Shown: in pieces, positions 25,159 through 33,247 of the stretch
How the letters are laid out: each line of letters starts with the position of its first letter
Numbering within the stretch: the stretch's first letter is position 1
Assembly (NCBI GenBank): GCA_964542455.1
Contig: CAZIUC010000017.1
Location: 21,612-85,611 of the forward strand
DNA from: PFJX01 sp964542455
Lineage (GTDB): Bacteria; Pseudomonadota; Gammaproteobacteria; Burkholderiales; Thiobacillaceae
Direction of reading: 5' to 3'
Length of the DNA stretch: 64,000 bases
Translations under genes and position numbers: made by a program
Notes under the pieces: model-generated
What the model was told of the DNA's origin: nothing
Databases searched by the model: none
What the model saw: only the letters and a program-made list of their open reading frames with translations

Positions 25159-25269
25159 TTACTCGTAACGCAAGGCTTCGATAGGCGCGAGGCGAGATGC
25201 CTTGCGCGCCGGATACCAGCCGAAGAATACCCCGATGACACCGGCTGAGGCCACGACCAGGACAATGAA
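25159..25269 (-). pseudogene. 3' remnant of a MacB/FtsX-type ABC transporter permease
   Basis: The minus strand translates VIGVFFGWYPARKASRLAPI then EALRYE and a TAA stop. This is the very characteristic C-terminal end of MacB/FtsX-family permeases: a last membrane helix followed by YPARKASRLDPIEALRYE. Only 36 codons survive. The rest, upstream as far as fliJ, is gone, and a perfect 14-base palindrome (TCGCCGGCCGGCGA, 25288-25301) lies near the break. The secreted proline-rich protein gene follows at once. Confidence 0.75.
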
Positions 25270-25354
25270 CCGGCTTCGCGACGGCACTCGCCGGCCGGCG
25301 AAACGCGCATCCCTCCGGCTGTCGCGGCATTGCCGGGCGCGGCCACCCTGCTCG

Positions 25355-25813
25355 TCAGCTCATCGGTTTGCCAAGCCCATCGCCATGGCGGCGCGCCGCC
25401 TGTTCGTCAGTCTGACGCTGGTCGCGTCTTTCCTCACGCAGCAATTCCTGCTGGCGATGGCGATCGGCCAGGGCCTCGTAGGCTTTCACCTTCTGGCGCA
25501 AGGCTAGCCAGTGGTCATGCGCGTTTTTCCAGTGCGCGGTCGCCTGGGCGACCTCACTTTCCTGGTGGCGGATGGCGACTTCGAGTTTGCCTAGAAAGAC
25601 GTGGTAGTCGCGCAGGAGGTGGATTTCCATGCCGCGAGCGCCCGCCTCGCCGGTGAGACGCCGCTGGTAATCCTGTTTGTAGCCTTGCAGTTCGTCCCGT
25701 CGCTGACGCGCGGCTTCTTCCTTGTGCCTGAGGATGCGCAACAGGCGTTCCGCCGCTTCCATGCGGTGCCGGGAATGGTCCAGCAGCGATTGCAGGGGAA
25801 AGCGGGTGGCCAT
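25355..25813 (-). CDS. fliJ: Flagellar export chaperone FliJ-family protein
   Basis: All-helical coiled-coil protein of 152 residues. It aligns by eye along its length with E. coli FliJ: FPLQSLLDHSRHRMEAAERL at the start, then YKQDYQRRL, YHVFLGKLEVAIRHQ and the C-terminal LREERRDQRQTDEQAARR. FliJ works with the FliI ATPase and FlhA in flagellar type III export. Here it lies outside any flagellar operon, 6 bases after trm112 in the place where kdsB commonly follows. It may be a displaced true FliJ or a paralogue serving another system. Confidence 0.75.
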   Translation of the reverse strand: MATRFPLQSLLDHSRHRMEAAERLLRILRHKEEAARQRRDELQGYKQDYQRRLTGEAGARGMEIHLLRDYHVFLGKLEVAIRHQESEVAQATAHWKNAHDHWLALRQKVKAYEALADRHRQQELLREERRDQRQTDEQAARRHGDGLGKPMS

Positions 25814-25819
25814 CGGAAA

Positions 25820-25996
25820 TCAGGCGATTTCTTCGGTTTCGGCCAGACGCCGTGCTTCTTCTTCCAGCATGACCGGAATACCGTCACGGATGGGGAAAGC
25901 AAGTCGATCGGCCTTGCAGATCAGCTCGCCTTTCTGGTGAACCAGCGGGCCTTTGCATAGGGGGCAGACGAGAATTTCAAGCAGTTTTGGGTCCAT
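25820..25996 (-). CDS. Trm112 family protein (YcaR-like)
   Basis: Fifty-eight-residue zinc-ribbon protein starting MDPKLLEILVCPLCKGPLVH, continuing GELICKADRLAFPI and RDGIPVMLEEEARRL. This is the standard bacterial Trm112/YcaR form. Only one complete CxxC (CPLC) is present, with a single later cysteine (ICK), as is frequent in bacterial members. The gene overlaps the end of lpxK by 20 bases, the usual lpxK-ycaR arrangement. In yeast, Trm112 activates methyltransferases; the bacterial role is unknown. Confidence 0.9.
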   Translation of the reverse strand: MDPKLLEILVCPLCKGPLVHQKGELICKADRLAFPIRDGIPVMLEEEARRLAETEEIA

Positions 25997-26981
25997 GACG
26001 GGCCTTCAAAGTGTGGTTGATGAGGGTTTTTAGTCCCGGCTCCAGATCTGCGTCAACCGCCAGGAACCAGGCATCCGGGGCAGCAAAGGGGGCGCATTTC
26101 ACGGCATCCTTCTCGGTCATCAGCAGAATACCGGCCGGCAGATCGTCGGCAGTGTAGCGATGGTGATCCGGAAAAGCGTGTGGAGTGACGTTCAGCCCCA
26201 GATGTTCCAGGTAATCGAAAAAACGCTGTGGGTGGCCTATGCCGGCCAGCGCGTGGATTTCGCGTCCGGCGAAATCCGTTGCGACAGCGGTTTGGGTTGG
26301 GTCACACAAATTGCGAAAGGTCGCGCCACGCAGACGCATGGCGAAGCTGGGCGGCAGCAGGGTGAAATCCTCGGGATCACCGCCATTCACCACCGCCGCG
26401 TCCACCGTGGCAAGACGCCCAAGCGGCTCACGGAGAGGGCCGGCGGGGAGCAGGAAACCATTGCCGAAGCCGCGCAAGCCATCCACCACGACGATTTCCA
26501 TGTCGCGATCCAGCGCGTAATGCTGCAAGCCATCGTCGCTGACGAGCACATCCACCTCGGGGTGGAAGGCCAGCAATTGTCGTCCCGCCTCGGCCCGCTT
26601 GCGGCCGATCCACACCGGACAGGCGGCGCGCCGGGCCATGAGCACCGGTTCATCACCCACCAGCGCGGGGTCGCTGTCCGCCCGCACCGGCATGGGCGCG
26701 TGGGCGCGACCGCCATAACCCCGGCTGATGATGCCGGGGTGGTAGCCGAGTTCGGCCAGCCATTGCGCGACGCGCAGGGTGAGCGGAGTCTTGCCGCTGC
26801 CGCCGACGCCGAGATTACCCACCACGATGACCGGCACAGGCAGGCGCCGCGCGCGCAACAGACCGGCGCGATAGGCCAGGCGGCGCGCGGCAACCAGAAG
26901 AAAAAAAACCAGGCTCAGGGGAGCAAGCAGGAAACGCGTTCGGCAACGGCCGTACCAGCAGCGTTCCAGAAAATCTTTCAC
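25977..26981 (-). CDS. lpxK: Tetraacyldisaccharide 4'-kinase
   Basis: Inner-membrane kinase of 334 residues adding the 4'-phosphate to lipid A precursor. A hydrophobic N-terminal helix (FLLAPLSLVFFLLVAARRLAY) anchors it. The P-loop VVGNLGVGGSGKTPLTLRVA, SRGYGG and VLVSDDGLQHYALDRD motifs are diagnostic. It sits in the classical exbB-exbD-lpxK-trm112 cluster and overlaps exbD by ATGA, so the genes are translationally coupled. Confidence 0.96.
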   Translation of the reverse strand: MKDFLERCWYGRCRTRFLLAPLSLVFFLLVAARRLAYRAGLLRARRLPVPVIVVGNLGVGGSGKTPLTLRVAQWLAELGYHPGIISRGYGGRAHAPMPVRADSDPALVGDEPVLMARRAACPVWIGRKRAEAGRQLLAFHPEVDVLVSDDGLQHYALDRDMEIVVVDGLRGFGNGFLLPAGPLREPLGRLATVDAAVVNGGDPEDFTLLPPSFAMRLRGATFRNLCDPTQTAVATDFAGREIHALAGIGHPQRFFDYLEHLGLNVTPHAFPDHHRYTADDLPAGILLMTEKDAVKCAPFAAPDAWFLAVDADLEPGLKTLINHTLKARHGPKTA

Positions 26982-27400
26982 TCCTTGGCGGGGCTTTGCG
27001 TCACGAACGTCACCCGGGGATAGCCCGCGCGCCGGGCCGCGTCCATGACCCGCACCACGGACTGATGGGTGGCATGGGCGTCGGCGGAAATGACGATGAC
27101 CGGATCGCTCTGCTCACCCGCCGCCGTTTTCAGCGCCTGCACCAGGGACTCGACGCCGGAATAGGCGACGCCGGTGGCGTTCACCGCATAACTGCCGCGT
27201 TCATCGACATTCACCGTCACCTGCGCGGGCATTTCCTTGGCGCTGTCTCCCTTGGCTTCCGGGAGGTTGATCTGCAACTCGGAAAAACGCGCGTAGGTGG
27301 TGGTCACCATGAGAAAGATCAGGATCACCAGCAGCACGTCGATCAGCGGAATCAGGTTGATTTCCGGATCGTCGCGGCGGCGGCCACGGGAAAAATTCAT
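26978..27400 (-). CDS. exbD: Biopolymer transport protein ExbD/TolR family
   Basis: Single-span membrane protein of 140 residues. After a short cytosolic start it has INLIPLIDVLLVILIFLMVTT, with the conserved membrane aspartate that carries protons in ExbD/TolR. A periplasmic domain ends with PVIVISADAHATHQSVVRVM. It works with the upstream ExbB-type gene. Its position before lpxK suggests a role in energising envelope transport tied to lipid A rather than a TonB locus, and no tonB is present. Confidence 0.93.
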   Translation of the reverse strand: MNFSRGRRRDDPEINLIPLIDVLLVILIFLMVTTTYARFSELQINLPEAKGDSAKEMPAQVTVNVDERGSYAVNATGVAYSGVESLVQALKTAAGEQSDPVIVISADAHATHQSVVRVMDAARRAGYPRVTFVTQSPAKE

Positions 27401-28002
27401 TTGCGTTCGCCGTGCACGATTTCCACCAGCTTGATCGCCTGCTGTTCCATATCCACCAGCAGAGCATCCACCCGGCCCCGGAAGAAGCGGTAGAAGATCA
27501 TGCTGGGGATGGCGACGATGAGACCGAGCGCGGTGTTGTACAGGGCCACCGAAATGCCGTGCGCGAGCACCGCCGGGTTGCCCCCGGTGGGCGATTGCGA
27601 GCCGAAGATCTCGATCATGCCGACCACGGTGCCGAGCAGGCCCATGAGCGGCGCGACCGTGGCGATGGTGCCGAGGGTGGAGAGATAACGCTCCAGATCA
27701 TGGCTGACGGCGCGCCCGGCTTCTTCCAGGGATTCCTTCATCACCTCGCGGCTGGCGCCGATGTTGCGCACCCCGGCGGCCAGGATGCGGCCCAGCGCGG
27801 AGCCTTCCGCCAGCGCGCGCAGCAGATCGGGATTGGCGCCGTGGCGGCGCAGGTTGTCGATGGCCTGTTCAAGCAGGCCCTGCGGCACGATCAGGGGCCG
27901 GCGCAGGGTATAGAAGCGCTCAAATATGATGGCCAGGGCCAGGATGGAGGCAATGATGAGCGGCCAGATGGGCCAGCCGGCGGCTTCGATGAGGGCTAAC
28001 AC
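27397..28002 (-). CDS. exbB: MotA/TolQ/ExbB proton channel protein
   Basis: Membrane protein of 201 residues forming the proton channel with ExbD. Three transmembrane segments lie at about 8-30, 110-135 and 155-180; the motifs include TLGTIATVAPLMGLLGTVVG and ALYNTALGLIVAIPSMIFY. GTG at 28002 is taken as the start because AAGGA precedes it at a proper distance and the membrane helix begins soon after. It overlaps exbD by four bases and is the first gene of the minus-strand lpxK cluster. Confidence 0.92.
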   Translation of the reverse strand: MLALIEAAGWPIWPLIIASILALAIIFERFYTLRRPLIVPQGLLEQAIDNLRRHGANPDLLRALAEGSALGRILAAGVRNIGASREVMKESLEEAGRAVSHDLERYLSTLGTIATVAPLMGLLGTVVGMIEIFGSQSPTGGNPAVLAHGISVALYNTALGLIVAIPSMIFYRFFRGRVDALLVDMEQQAIKLVEIVHGERK

Positions 28003-28069
28003 TGGATTCCTTGAGCACTCGAAAACGCGCGGTACTGTAGCCTGCAAGCCCCTATCGGGCAAGCCGGCA

Positions 28070-28075
28070 TATAAT
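28070..28075 (+). promoter_or_regulatory. Candidate -10 element for pcnB
   Basis: A consensus TATAAT occurs in the context GGCATATAATCCGCC. No convincing -35 hexamer is present at 17 bases. If used, transcription would start before the palindromic repeat, placing the repeat in the pcnB leader. Confidence 0.35.
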
Positions 28076-28099
28076 CCGCCGCTTAACTCTCAAGTCGTT

Positions 28100-28170
28100 C
28101 GCCGGGCCGCCCCAAGAACGACTTGCCCCCTCGGGGGGCGGCTCGGCTGCTTTATCCGAGCTGGGGGCAT
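28100..28170 (+). repeat. Dispersed palindromic repeat, copy 3
   Basis: CGCCGGGCCGCCCCAAG is followed by a CCCCCTCGGGGGG hairpin, then CTCGG...CCGAG and a terminal GGGGGCAT. It is the same family as 35-98 and 7923-7994. The second hairpin differs in sequence but keeps a stem, as expected for a selected structure. It lies between exbB and pcnB. Confidence 0.75.
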
Positions 28171-28206
28171 AGCTAACTCCCTCATTCTGTAAGGAACCCG
28201 GCGCCG

Positions 28207-29562
28207 ATGATCCGCCGCCTGATCAACAAGGTCTTAGGAAAGAAAGCCGCCGCGGGGCCACGCATCCTGCCGCTCGCCAAACATGGCGTCCGCCGCGAGC
28301 AGATCCATAGCTGCGCGCTCAAGGTCACCGACACCCTGGCGCGCGAAGGTTATGCCGCCTTCGTGGTGGGCGGCGCGGTGCGCGACCTCCTGCTCGGCCG
28401 CGAACCCAAGGATTTCGATGTCGCCACCGACGCCACTCCGGACGAGATTCGCCGCCTGTTCCGCCGCTCGCGCGTCATCGGCCGCCGCTTCCAGATCGTT
28501 CACGTCTACTGCGGGCCGGATCTGATCGAGGTCACCACGTTCCGCGCCGCCACCCCACCGGTGGAAGATGAGGAAGACGATGCCCGCGTCACCGCGGCCG
28601 ACGGCATGCTGCTACGCGACAACGTGTTCGGTTCCCAGGAAGAGGACGCCGCGCGACGCGACTTCACCGTCAACGCGCTGTATTACGACCCGGCAAATCA
28701 GGAAATCTGGGATGGGCATGGCGGCGTCGCCGACGCACAGAAAAAACTGCTGCGCATGATCGGCGACCCGGCCACGCGTTTCCGCGAAGACCCGGTACGG
28801 ATGCTGCGGGCGGCGCGTTTCGCGGCCAAGCTGGACTTCCACATCGACCCGGCCACGCGCGCGCCGATCGCCGAACTCGCTTCCATGCTGGCGCGCATCC
28901 CGCCTTCGCGCCTGTTCGACGAAATGATGAAGCTGCTGCTCTCCGGTCATGCCGAACGCGGCGTGAAGCAGTTGCGCGCGGAAGGCCTGCACCACGGCGT
29001 GTTGCCGATGCTGGACGCCATCCTGGACGACCCGGCGCGGCAGAACTTCCTCCATGCCGCCCTGCACGACACCGATTTGCGCATCCGCCAGGGGCAGTCG
29101 GCATCACCCGCCTTCATGCTGGCCTGCCTGCTCTGGTTCGACATGCAACGGGAACTGGAGCGTAACCGCGCGCACGGCCTGCAAGAGCAATCCGCCCTGT
29201 ACGAGGCGATGGACACGGTGCTGGAACGGCAGCGCCGCGCCTTGGCATTTCCGCGCCGTTTCGACGGCATGATCAAGGAAATCTGGTCATTGCAGGGGCG
29301 CTTCGAGCAACGCAGCGGCGCCCGCCCGTTCCGCCTGCTCAGCCATCCGCGCCTCTCCGCCTGCTACGACTTTCTCCTGATCCGCGCCGAAAGCGGCGAC
29401 GCCAGCCAGGAACTGGCCGACTGGTGGGGCCGCTTCCAGGACGCCGACGAAGCGGAGCGCGCGGCCATGCTGCTGCCGACCCAGAGTGGAGATGGCAAAC
29501 GCAAACGCCGCAAGCGGAGCAAACCCGCCAACGCGTCGCCCAGTGGGCCCGAGGTTGGCTGA
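28207..29562 (+). CDS. pcnB: Poly(A) polymerase I
   Basis: Class II nucleotidyltransferase of 451 residues adding 3' poly(A) tails to RNA and so promoting decay. The catalytic head shows VVGGAVRDLLLGREPKDFDV, with the active-site acidic pair, and RRLFRRSRVIGRRFQIVHV, which distinguishes PcnB from CCA-adding enzyme. RRDFTVNALYYDP and FREDPVRMLRAARFAAKLDF follow. A basic tail (GDGKRKRRKRSKPA) ends the protein. folK starts two bases after its stop, heading a five-gene plus-strand unit through panC. Confidence 0.95.
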   Translation: MIRRLINKVLGKKAAAGPRILPLAKHGVRREQIHSCALKVTDTLAREGYAAFVVGGAVRDLLLGREPKDFDVATDATPDEIRRLFRRSRVIGRRFQIVHVYCGPDLIEVTTFRAATPPVEDEEDDARVTAADGMLLRDNVFGSQEEDAARRDFTVNALYYDPANQEIWDGHGGVADAQKKLLRMIGDPATRFREDPVRMLRAARFAAKLDFHIDPATRAPIAELASMLARIPPSRLFDEMMKLLLSGHAERGVKQLRAEGLHHGVLPMLDAILDDPARQNFLHAALHDTDLRIRQGQSASPAFMLACLLWFDMQRELERNRAHGLQEQSALYEAMDTVLERQRRALAFPRRFDGMIKEIWSLQGRFEQRSGARPFRLLSHPRLSACYDFLLIRAESGDASQELADWWGRFQDADEAERAAMLLPTQSGDGKRKRRKRSKPANASPSGPEVG

Positions 29563-29563
29563 A

Positions 29564-30061
29564 GTGCGGGCCTTCATCGCGCTGGGCGCCAATCTGGGCG
29601 ACCCGGCGGCGCAGATCGAACGGGCGTTCGATGAACTGGCACGCCTGGCGGACAGCCGCCTGATCCTGCGTTCCGGGTTGTACCTCTCGAAAGCGCAGGG
29701 TTATGAAGCACAGCCCGATTTCGTCAATGCCGCCGCCTTGCTGTCCACCCGGCTGGCGCCGCGCGCGCTGCTCGAAGCCCTGCTGGAAATAGAGGCCCGC
29801 CACGGCCGCCGCCGCGAGTTCAAGAACGCGCCGCGTACCCTCGACCTCGACCTCTTGCTCTACGACGGTCTGGTGCTGCATGAACCCGGCCTCACTTTGC
29901 CGCATCCGCGCATGTGCGAACGCGTCTTTGTGCTCCAGCCGATGAGTGAGATCGCCCCGGAACAAACCATCCCCGGCAAGGGAAAAGTCGCCGACTGCCT
30001 GGCTTACTTGTCCAGTACCGCGCTGCCACTGCTGCCGCGCGGCGACCTGAGCGCCGCCTGA
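29564..30061 (+). CDS. folK: HPPK (2-amino-4-hydroxy-6-hydroxymethyldihydropteridine pyrophosphokinase)
   Basis: Folate-pathway enzyme of 165 residues. FIALGANLGDP at the start, RSGLYLSKAQGYEAQPDFVN in the middle, and the signature RTLDLDLLLYDGLVLHEPGL with its magnesium-binding Asp residues, then LPHPRMCERVFVLQPM, define HPPK. GTG at 29564 is chosen because GAGG lies nine bases upstream; a TTG three codons earlier is in frame. It is tightly packed between pcnB and a deoxynucleoside kinase gene whose ATG overlaps its stop. Confidence 0.94.
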   Translation: MRAFIALGANLGDPAAQIERAFDELARLADSRLILRSGLYLSKAQGYEAQPDFVNAAALLSTRLAPRALLEALLEIEARHGRRREFKNAPRTLDLDLLLYDGLVLHEPGLTLPHPRMCERVFVLQPMSEIAPEQTIPGKGKVADCLAYLSSTALPLLPRGDLSAA

Positions 30062-30699
30062 TGCTCGGCCGCTTCCGTCACATCGTCGTCGAAGGGCCCA
30101 TTGGCGCCGGCAAGACCAGCCTGGCACGCAAACTGGCGGCCCTCACCGGCGCCGAACTGATTCTGGAAAATGCCGAGGAGAACCCGTTCCTGCCACGCTT
30201 TTATGAAGACCGCCGCCGCTACGCCCTGCCCACACAACTGTTCTTTCTGGTCTCCCGCATGGAGCAGGCACGCCGTTTCGCGCAGGGTGATCTGTTCAGC
30301 ACGACCAGCGTGGCCGATTTCATGCCGGAGAAAGACATGCTGTTCGCCCGGCTGGTGCTGGACGAGGACGAATTCCGCCTCTACCGGCAGCTCTATGACG
30401 GACTCAAGCCCCAGGCCAGCGCGCCCGACCTGGTGATCTACCTGCAAACCGATCCAGCCACGCTGATGGAACGCGTGAGGAAGCGTGGACGTGGCTATGA
30501 GCGCACTTTGAGCGAGAGCTATCTGGCCGAGCTGGCGAGCGCCTACAGTGAACTCTTCTATCATTACGAAACGGCCCCGCTGCTGATCGTGAATAGCGAG
30601 CACCTCAACTTCGCCGAACGCGAGGGTGATTTCGATTTACTGGTGCAACGCATCCGCGACATGCGAGGGGCGCGCGAGTTCTTCAATCTCGGAGCGTGA
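30061..30699 (+). CDS. Deoxynucleoside (dGK/dAK-type) kinase
   Basis: P-loop kinase of 212 residues with HIVVEGPIGAGKTSLARKL at the start, ENAEENPFLPRFYED, LFFLVSRMEQ and VADFMPEKDMLFA. The LID arginines are in VRKRGRGYERTLSESYL. This matches the bacterial deoxyadenosine/deoxyguanosine kinase-like family often located between folK and panB in betaproteobacteria. Phosphorylation of a deoxynucleoside in salvage is inferred; the true substrate may differ. Its ATG shares one base with the folK stop. Confidence 0.88.
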   Translation: MLGRFRHIVVEGPIGAGKTSLARKLAALTGAELILENAEENPFLPRFYEDRRRYALPTQLFFLVSRMEQARRFAQGDLFSTTSVADFMPEKDMLFARLVLDEDEFRLYRQLYDGLKPQASAPDLVIYLQTDPATLMERVRKRGRGYERTLSESYLAELASAYSELFYHYETAPLLIVNSEHLNFAEREGDFDLLVQRIRDMRGAREFFNLGA

Positions 30700-30701
30700 T
30701 C

Positions 30702-31484
30702 ATGTTTCTTCCACAATTGATGGCACGGGCCGAGAAGGACGAAAAACTGGTCGTACTTACCTGCTACGACGCCAGCTTCGCCCGTCTGCTCGCCGACAAC
30801 GGGGTCGACATCCTGCTTGTCGGTGACTCCCTGGGCATGACCGTGCGGGGGCACGACACCACCCTGGCCGTCACCCTGGAGCAGATGGTCTATCACACGG
30901 AAGCGGTGGCGCGCGGCGCCGGTGGGCGGGCCTTCATCATCGGCGACCTGCCTTTCGGCGCCTACCAGCAAAGCCCGCAACAGGCCTTCGCGGCCGCCGC
31001 CCGGCTGCTCGCGGCGGGCGCCAACATGGTCAAGCTGGAAGGTGGTGGCGTCATGGTCGAGAGCGTGCGTTTCCTGGTCGAGCGCGGCATCCCGGTGTGC
31101 GGACACCTCGGCCTGCTGCCGCAATCGGTGAACACCACCGGCTACCGCGGCCAGGCGCGCGAGGGCGCCGCCGCCGCCCGCCTGATCGAGGACGCGGAAG
31201 ACCTGGAAAGCGCCGGCGCGCAAATGCTGGTGCTGGAATCCATCCCGGCCGTGGTCGCCGAGGAAGTCACCCAGCACCTCGCCATTCCCACCATCGGCAT
31301 CGGCGCCGGCCCGCATTGCAACGGCCAGGTTCTGGTCCTCAACGACCTGCTCGGCCTCACCGAAAAACCGCCGCGCTTCGCCAAGGACTTCATGGAAGGC
31401 TCCTGGAACCTCGGCAACGCGATACGCAGCTATGTCGCCTCGGTGAAAGGCGGCGAATTTCCCGGCCCGGAACACAGCTTCTGA
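30702..31484 (+). CDS. panB: 3-methyl-2-oxobutanoate hydroxymethyltransferase
   Basis: First committed enzyme of pantothenate synthesis, 260 residues. VVLTCYDASFARLLADNGVD and LLVGDSLGMTVRGHDTTLAV hold metal-binding residues; HLGLLPQSVN and IGIGAGPHCNGQVLVLNDLL are the other family signatures. ATG at 30702 follows GGAG by 7 bases. Its stop overlaps the panC start (TGATG), so the two are coupled. Confidence 0.96.
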   Translation: MFLPQLMARAEKDEKLVVLTCYDASFARLLADNGVDILLVGDSLGMTVRGHDTTLAVTLEQMVYHTEAVARGAGGRAFIIGDLPFGAYQQSPQQAFAAAARLLAAGANMVKLEGGGVMVESVRFLVERGIPVCGHLGLLPQSVNTTGYRGQAREGAAAARLIEDAEDLESAGAQMLVLESIPAVVAEEVTQHLAIPTIGIGAGPHCNGQVLVLNDLLGLTEKPPRFAKDFMEGSWNLGNAIRSYVASVKGGEFPGPEHSF

Positions 31485-32314
31485 TGCGCCTCATCCACAG
31501 CGTCAACGAATTGCGCGCCGCCCTGGACGGGCAGCGGGAAACCGCCTTCGTCCCGACCATGGGCAATCTGCACCCGGGACACATCGCCTTGGTCGAACAG
31601 GCGCGAACGAGCGGACACCCGGTGGTCGCCAGCATCTTCGTCAACCCGCTCCAATTCGGCGCCGGCGAGGACTTCCAGCGCTATCCGCGCACCCTGCCGG
31701 CCGATTGTGAACAGCTCGATGCCGCCGGCTGCGACATCGTGTTCGCGCCTGACGTGAACGAGATGTACCCGGAGCCGCAAACCTTCCATGTCCAGCCGCC
31801 GCTCGCGGACGAACTGTGCGGCGCCTTCCGCCCCGGCCATTTTTCCGGGGTCGCCACCGTGGTGCTGAAGCTGTTCAACATGGCGCGGCCGGCGGTGGCG
31901 GTATTCGGCAAGAAGGACTACCAGCAGTTGTTCATCCTGAAAGGCCTGGCGCGCCAGTTCAACCTGCCGATCCGCATCCTCGAGGCGGAAACCACGCGCG
32001 CGGCGGATGGCCTGGCGCTGTCCTCGCGCAACAGCTATCTGAGCACAGAGGAACGGGAAGAAGCGCCGCGCCTTTATCGCCTGCTACGCGAGGCGGCGGC
32101 GCGCATCGCCGCCGGTGAACGCGATTACGCCGGCATCGAACATTCGGCGCGCGCCGATCTTGCCGCCCATGACTGGCGAGTGGACTACGTCGCGGTGCGT
32201 GACCAGGCCACACTGCTGGCGCCCACGCAACAGACCCGCGACCTGGTTATCCTCGCCGCCGCTCGTCTCGGCGCCACGCGGCTGATCGACAATATCGAGG
32301 TTTGCGTGGGCTGA
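31484..32314 (+). CDS. panC: Pantothenate synthetase (pantoate-beta-alanine ligase)
   Basis: ATP-dependent ligase of 276 residues. FVPTMGNLHPGHIALVEQA is the nucleotide-binding HIGH-like motif, FVNPLQFGAGEDFQRYPRTL the pantoate site, and VFGKKDYQQLFI and GLALSSRNSYL the KMSKS-side motifs. It condenses pantoate from the PanB route with beta-alanine from PanD, encoded next. A terminator-like hairpin right after the stop suggests only part of the transcription continues into panD. Confidence 0.96.
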   Translation: MRLIHSVNELRAALDGQRETAFVPTMGNLHPGHIALVEQARTSGHPVVASIFVNPLQFGAGEDFQRYPRTLPADCEQLDAAGCDIVFAPDVNEMYPEPQTFHVQPPLADELCGAFRPGHFSGVATVVLKLFNMARPAVAVFGKKDYQQLFILKGLARQFNLPIRILEAETTRAADGLALSSRNSYLSTEEREEAPRLYRLLREAAARIAAGERDYAGIEHSARADLAAHDWRVDYVAVRDQATLLAPTQQTRDLVILAAARLGATRLIDNIEVCVG

Positions 32315-32338
32315 AACCCGGCTGGGCGGGGTTTTTTG
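32314..32338 (+). terminator. Terminator-like hairpin after panC
   Basis: AAACCC pairs with GGGTTT around a nine-base loop, and the stem ends in six consecutive T. The stem is short, so partial readthrough into panD is likely. Confidence 0.55.
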
Positions 32339-32362
32339 TTGCATCGCAATATGGCATATAAT
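32336..32362 (+). promoter_or_regulatory. Candidate sigma-70 promoter of panD
   Basis: A consensus TATAAT at 32357-32362 has TTTGTT/TTGTTG 15-16 bases upstream, just after the panC terminator. It would give panD its own transcript with a leader of about 25 bases. Confidence 0.5.
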
Positions 32363-32394
32363 CGCGCTCCGTTTGTCCTTCGCCTTCACCAGCC

Positions 32395-32775
32395 ATGCAA
32401 CGCACTCTGCTCAAATCCAAGCTGCACCGCGTGCGCGTCACCGCCTCCGAGCTGGAGTACGAGGGCTCCTGCGCGATCGACGACGATCTCCTGGAAGCGG
32501 CCGACATCCGTGAATATGAACGGATCGAAATCTACAACGTCAACAACGGCGAACGCTTCGCCACCTATGCCATTCGCGGCCAACGCGGCTCCGGCATGAT
32601 TTCGGTGAACGGTGCCGCCGCGCGCAAGGCCGCCGTCGGCGACATCCTGATCATCGCCACCTACGCCACCTTTGACGAAATCGAACTGGCCGGCTTCGAA
32701 CCGAAACTGGTCTACGTCGACGAAAAGAACGGCATCAAGCGCATCGGCGCGCATATCCCCACGCAAGCCCTGTAG
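32395..32775 (+). CDS. panD: Aspartate 1-decarboxylase
   Basis: Makes beta-alanine for pantothenate; 126 residues. It is a self-processing pro-enzyme: cleavage between Gly24 and Ser25 (YEGSCAID) creates the pyruvoyl cofactor. IEIYNVNNGERFATYAI and GDILIIATYATFDEIE are standard for the family. Its TAG stop is part of a GTAG REP element, now broken by the IS that starts 5 bases later. Confidence 0.97.
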   Translation: MQRTLLKSKLHRVRVTASELEYEGSCAIDDDLLEAADIREYERIEIYNVNNGERFATYAIRGQRGSGMISVNGAAARKAAVGDILIIATYATFDEIELAGFEPKLVYVDEKNGIKRIGAHIPTQAL

Positions 32776-32780
32776 CGCCG
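32772..32780 (+). repeat. Left fragment of a REP split by the insertion sequence
   Basis: GTAGCGCCG here and GCTTCCAGCCGGCTG at 34368-34382 join, once the IS is removed, into GTAGCGCCGGCTTCCAGCCG and following bases. That is a REP of the same type as at 34393-34414 and 35318-35339. The TAG is the panD stop codon. Confidence 0.65.
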
Positions 32781-33247
32781 TATATGGACTCCTCCTAATA
32801 AGCAAGGGACGGCTGGTGTGTTTTTTCAGGGTTGGTGGCGACCGGATCGGAGTGAGGAGCAGCGTTATCCACGGCCGCCCGCCCGGACGCGCGCCTCTCA
32901 CGCTGGCGGGAGGGCGGGCGGCGGTGGATAACGCGTCGCACCCGGCACGCGGGTGGATCGGGCCACCGGTTTTTGCCACGGACATCGGGATCAAAGCGAC
33001 AACACAGGAGCAAGAGCGAATCACGCATTCGGCGCCAAGGTACGACTGCGCGCGTATATCCGACCTGTTTGTGGAGGACGCTGCCTCCTGGCCATGATGG
33101 GCATCCGCGCGGCGGGGGCTTATAGGCTTCTCGGCCTCGAAGGCCCTGGCGCTACTCAGGCTCTCCCGCCGCCGGTTCGACCTGTTGGCCATCACGTTCC
33201 TCTCTCTCGCAAGCGCATGTTGAGGGGTTGATCCAGAGGGCAACGGT
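32781..33247 (-). ncRNA. IS non-coding end, candidate bridge/seeker RNA region
   Basis: These 467 bases lie downstream of the transposase and hold no believable gene. In IS1111-group elements the RNA that pairs with donor and target DNA is encoded at this side. A very strong hairpin is present: 32864-32884 pairs with 32912-32932 over 21 bp with one mismatch, around a 27-base loop. Which part, if any, is the guide RNA cannot be decided by eye. Confidence 0.4.
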
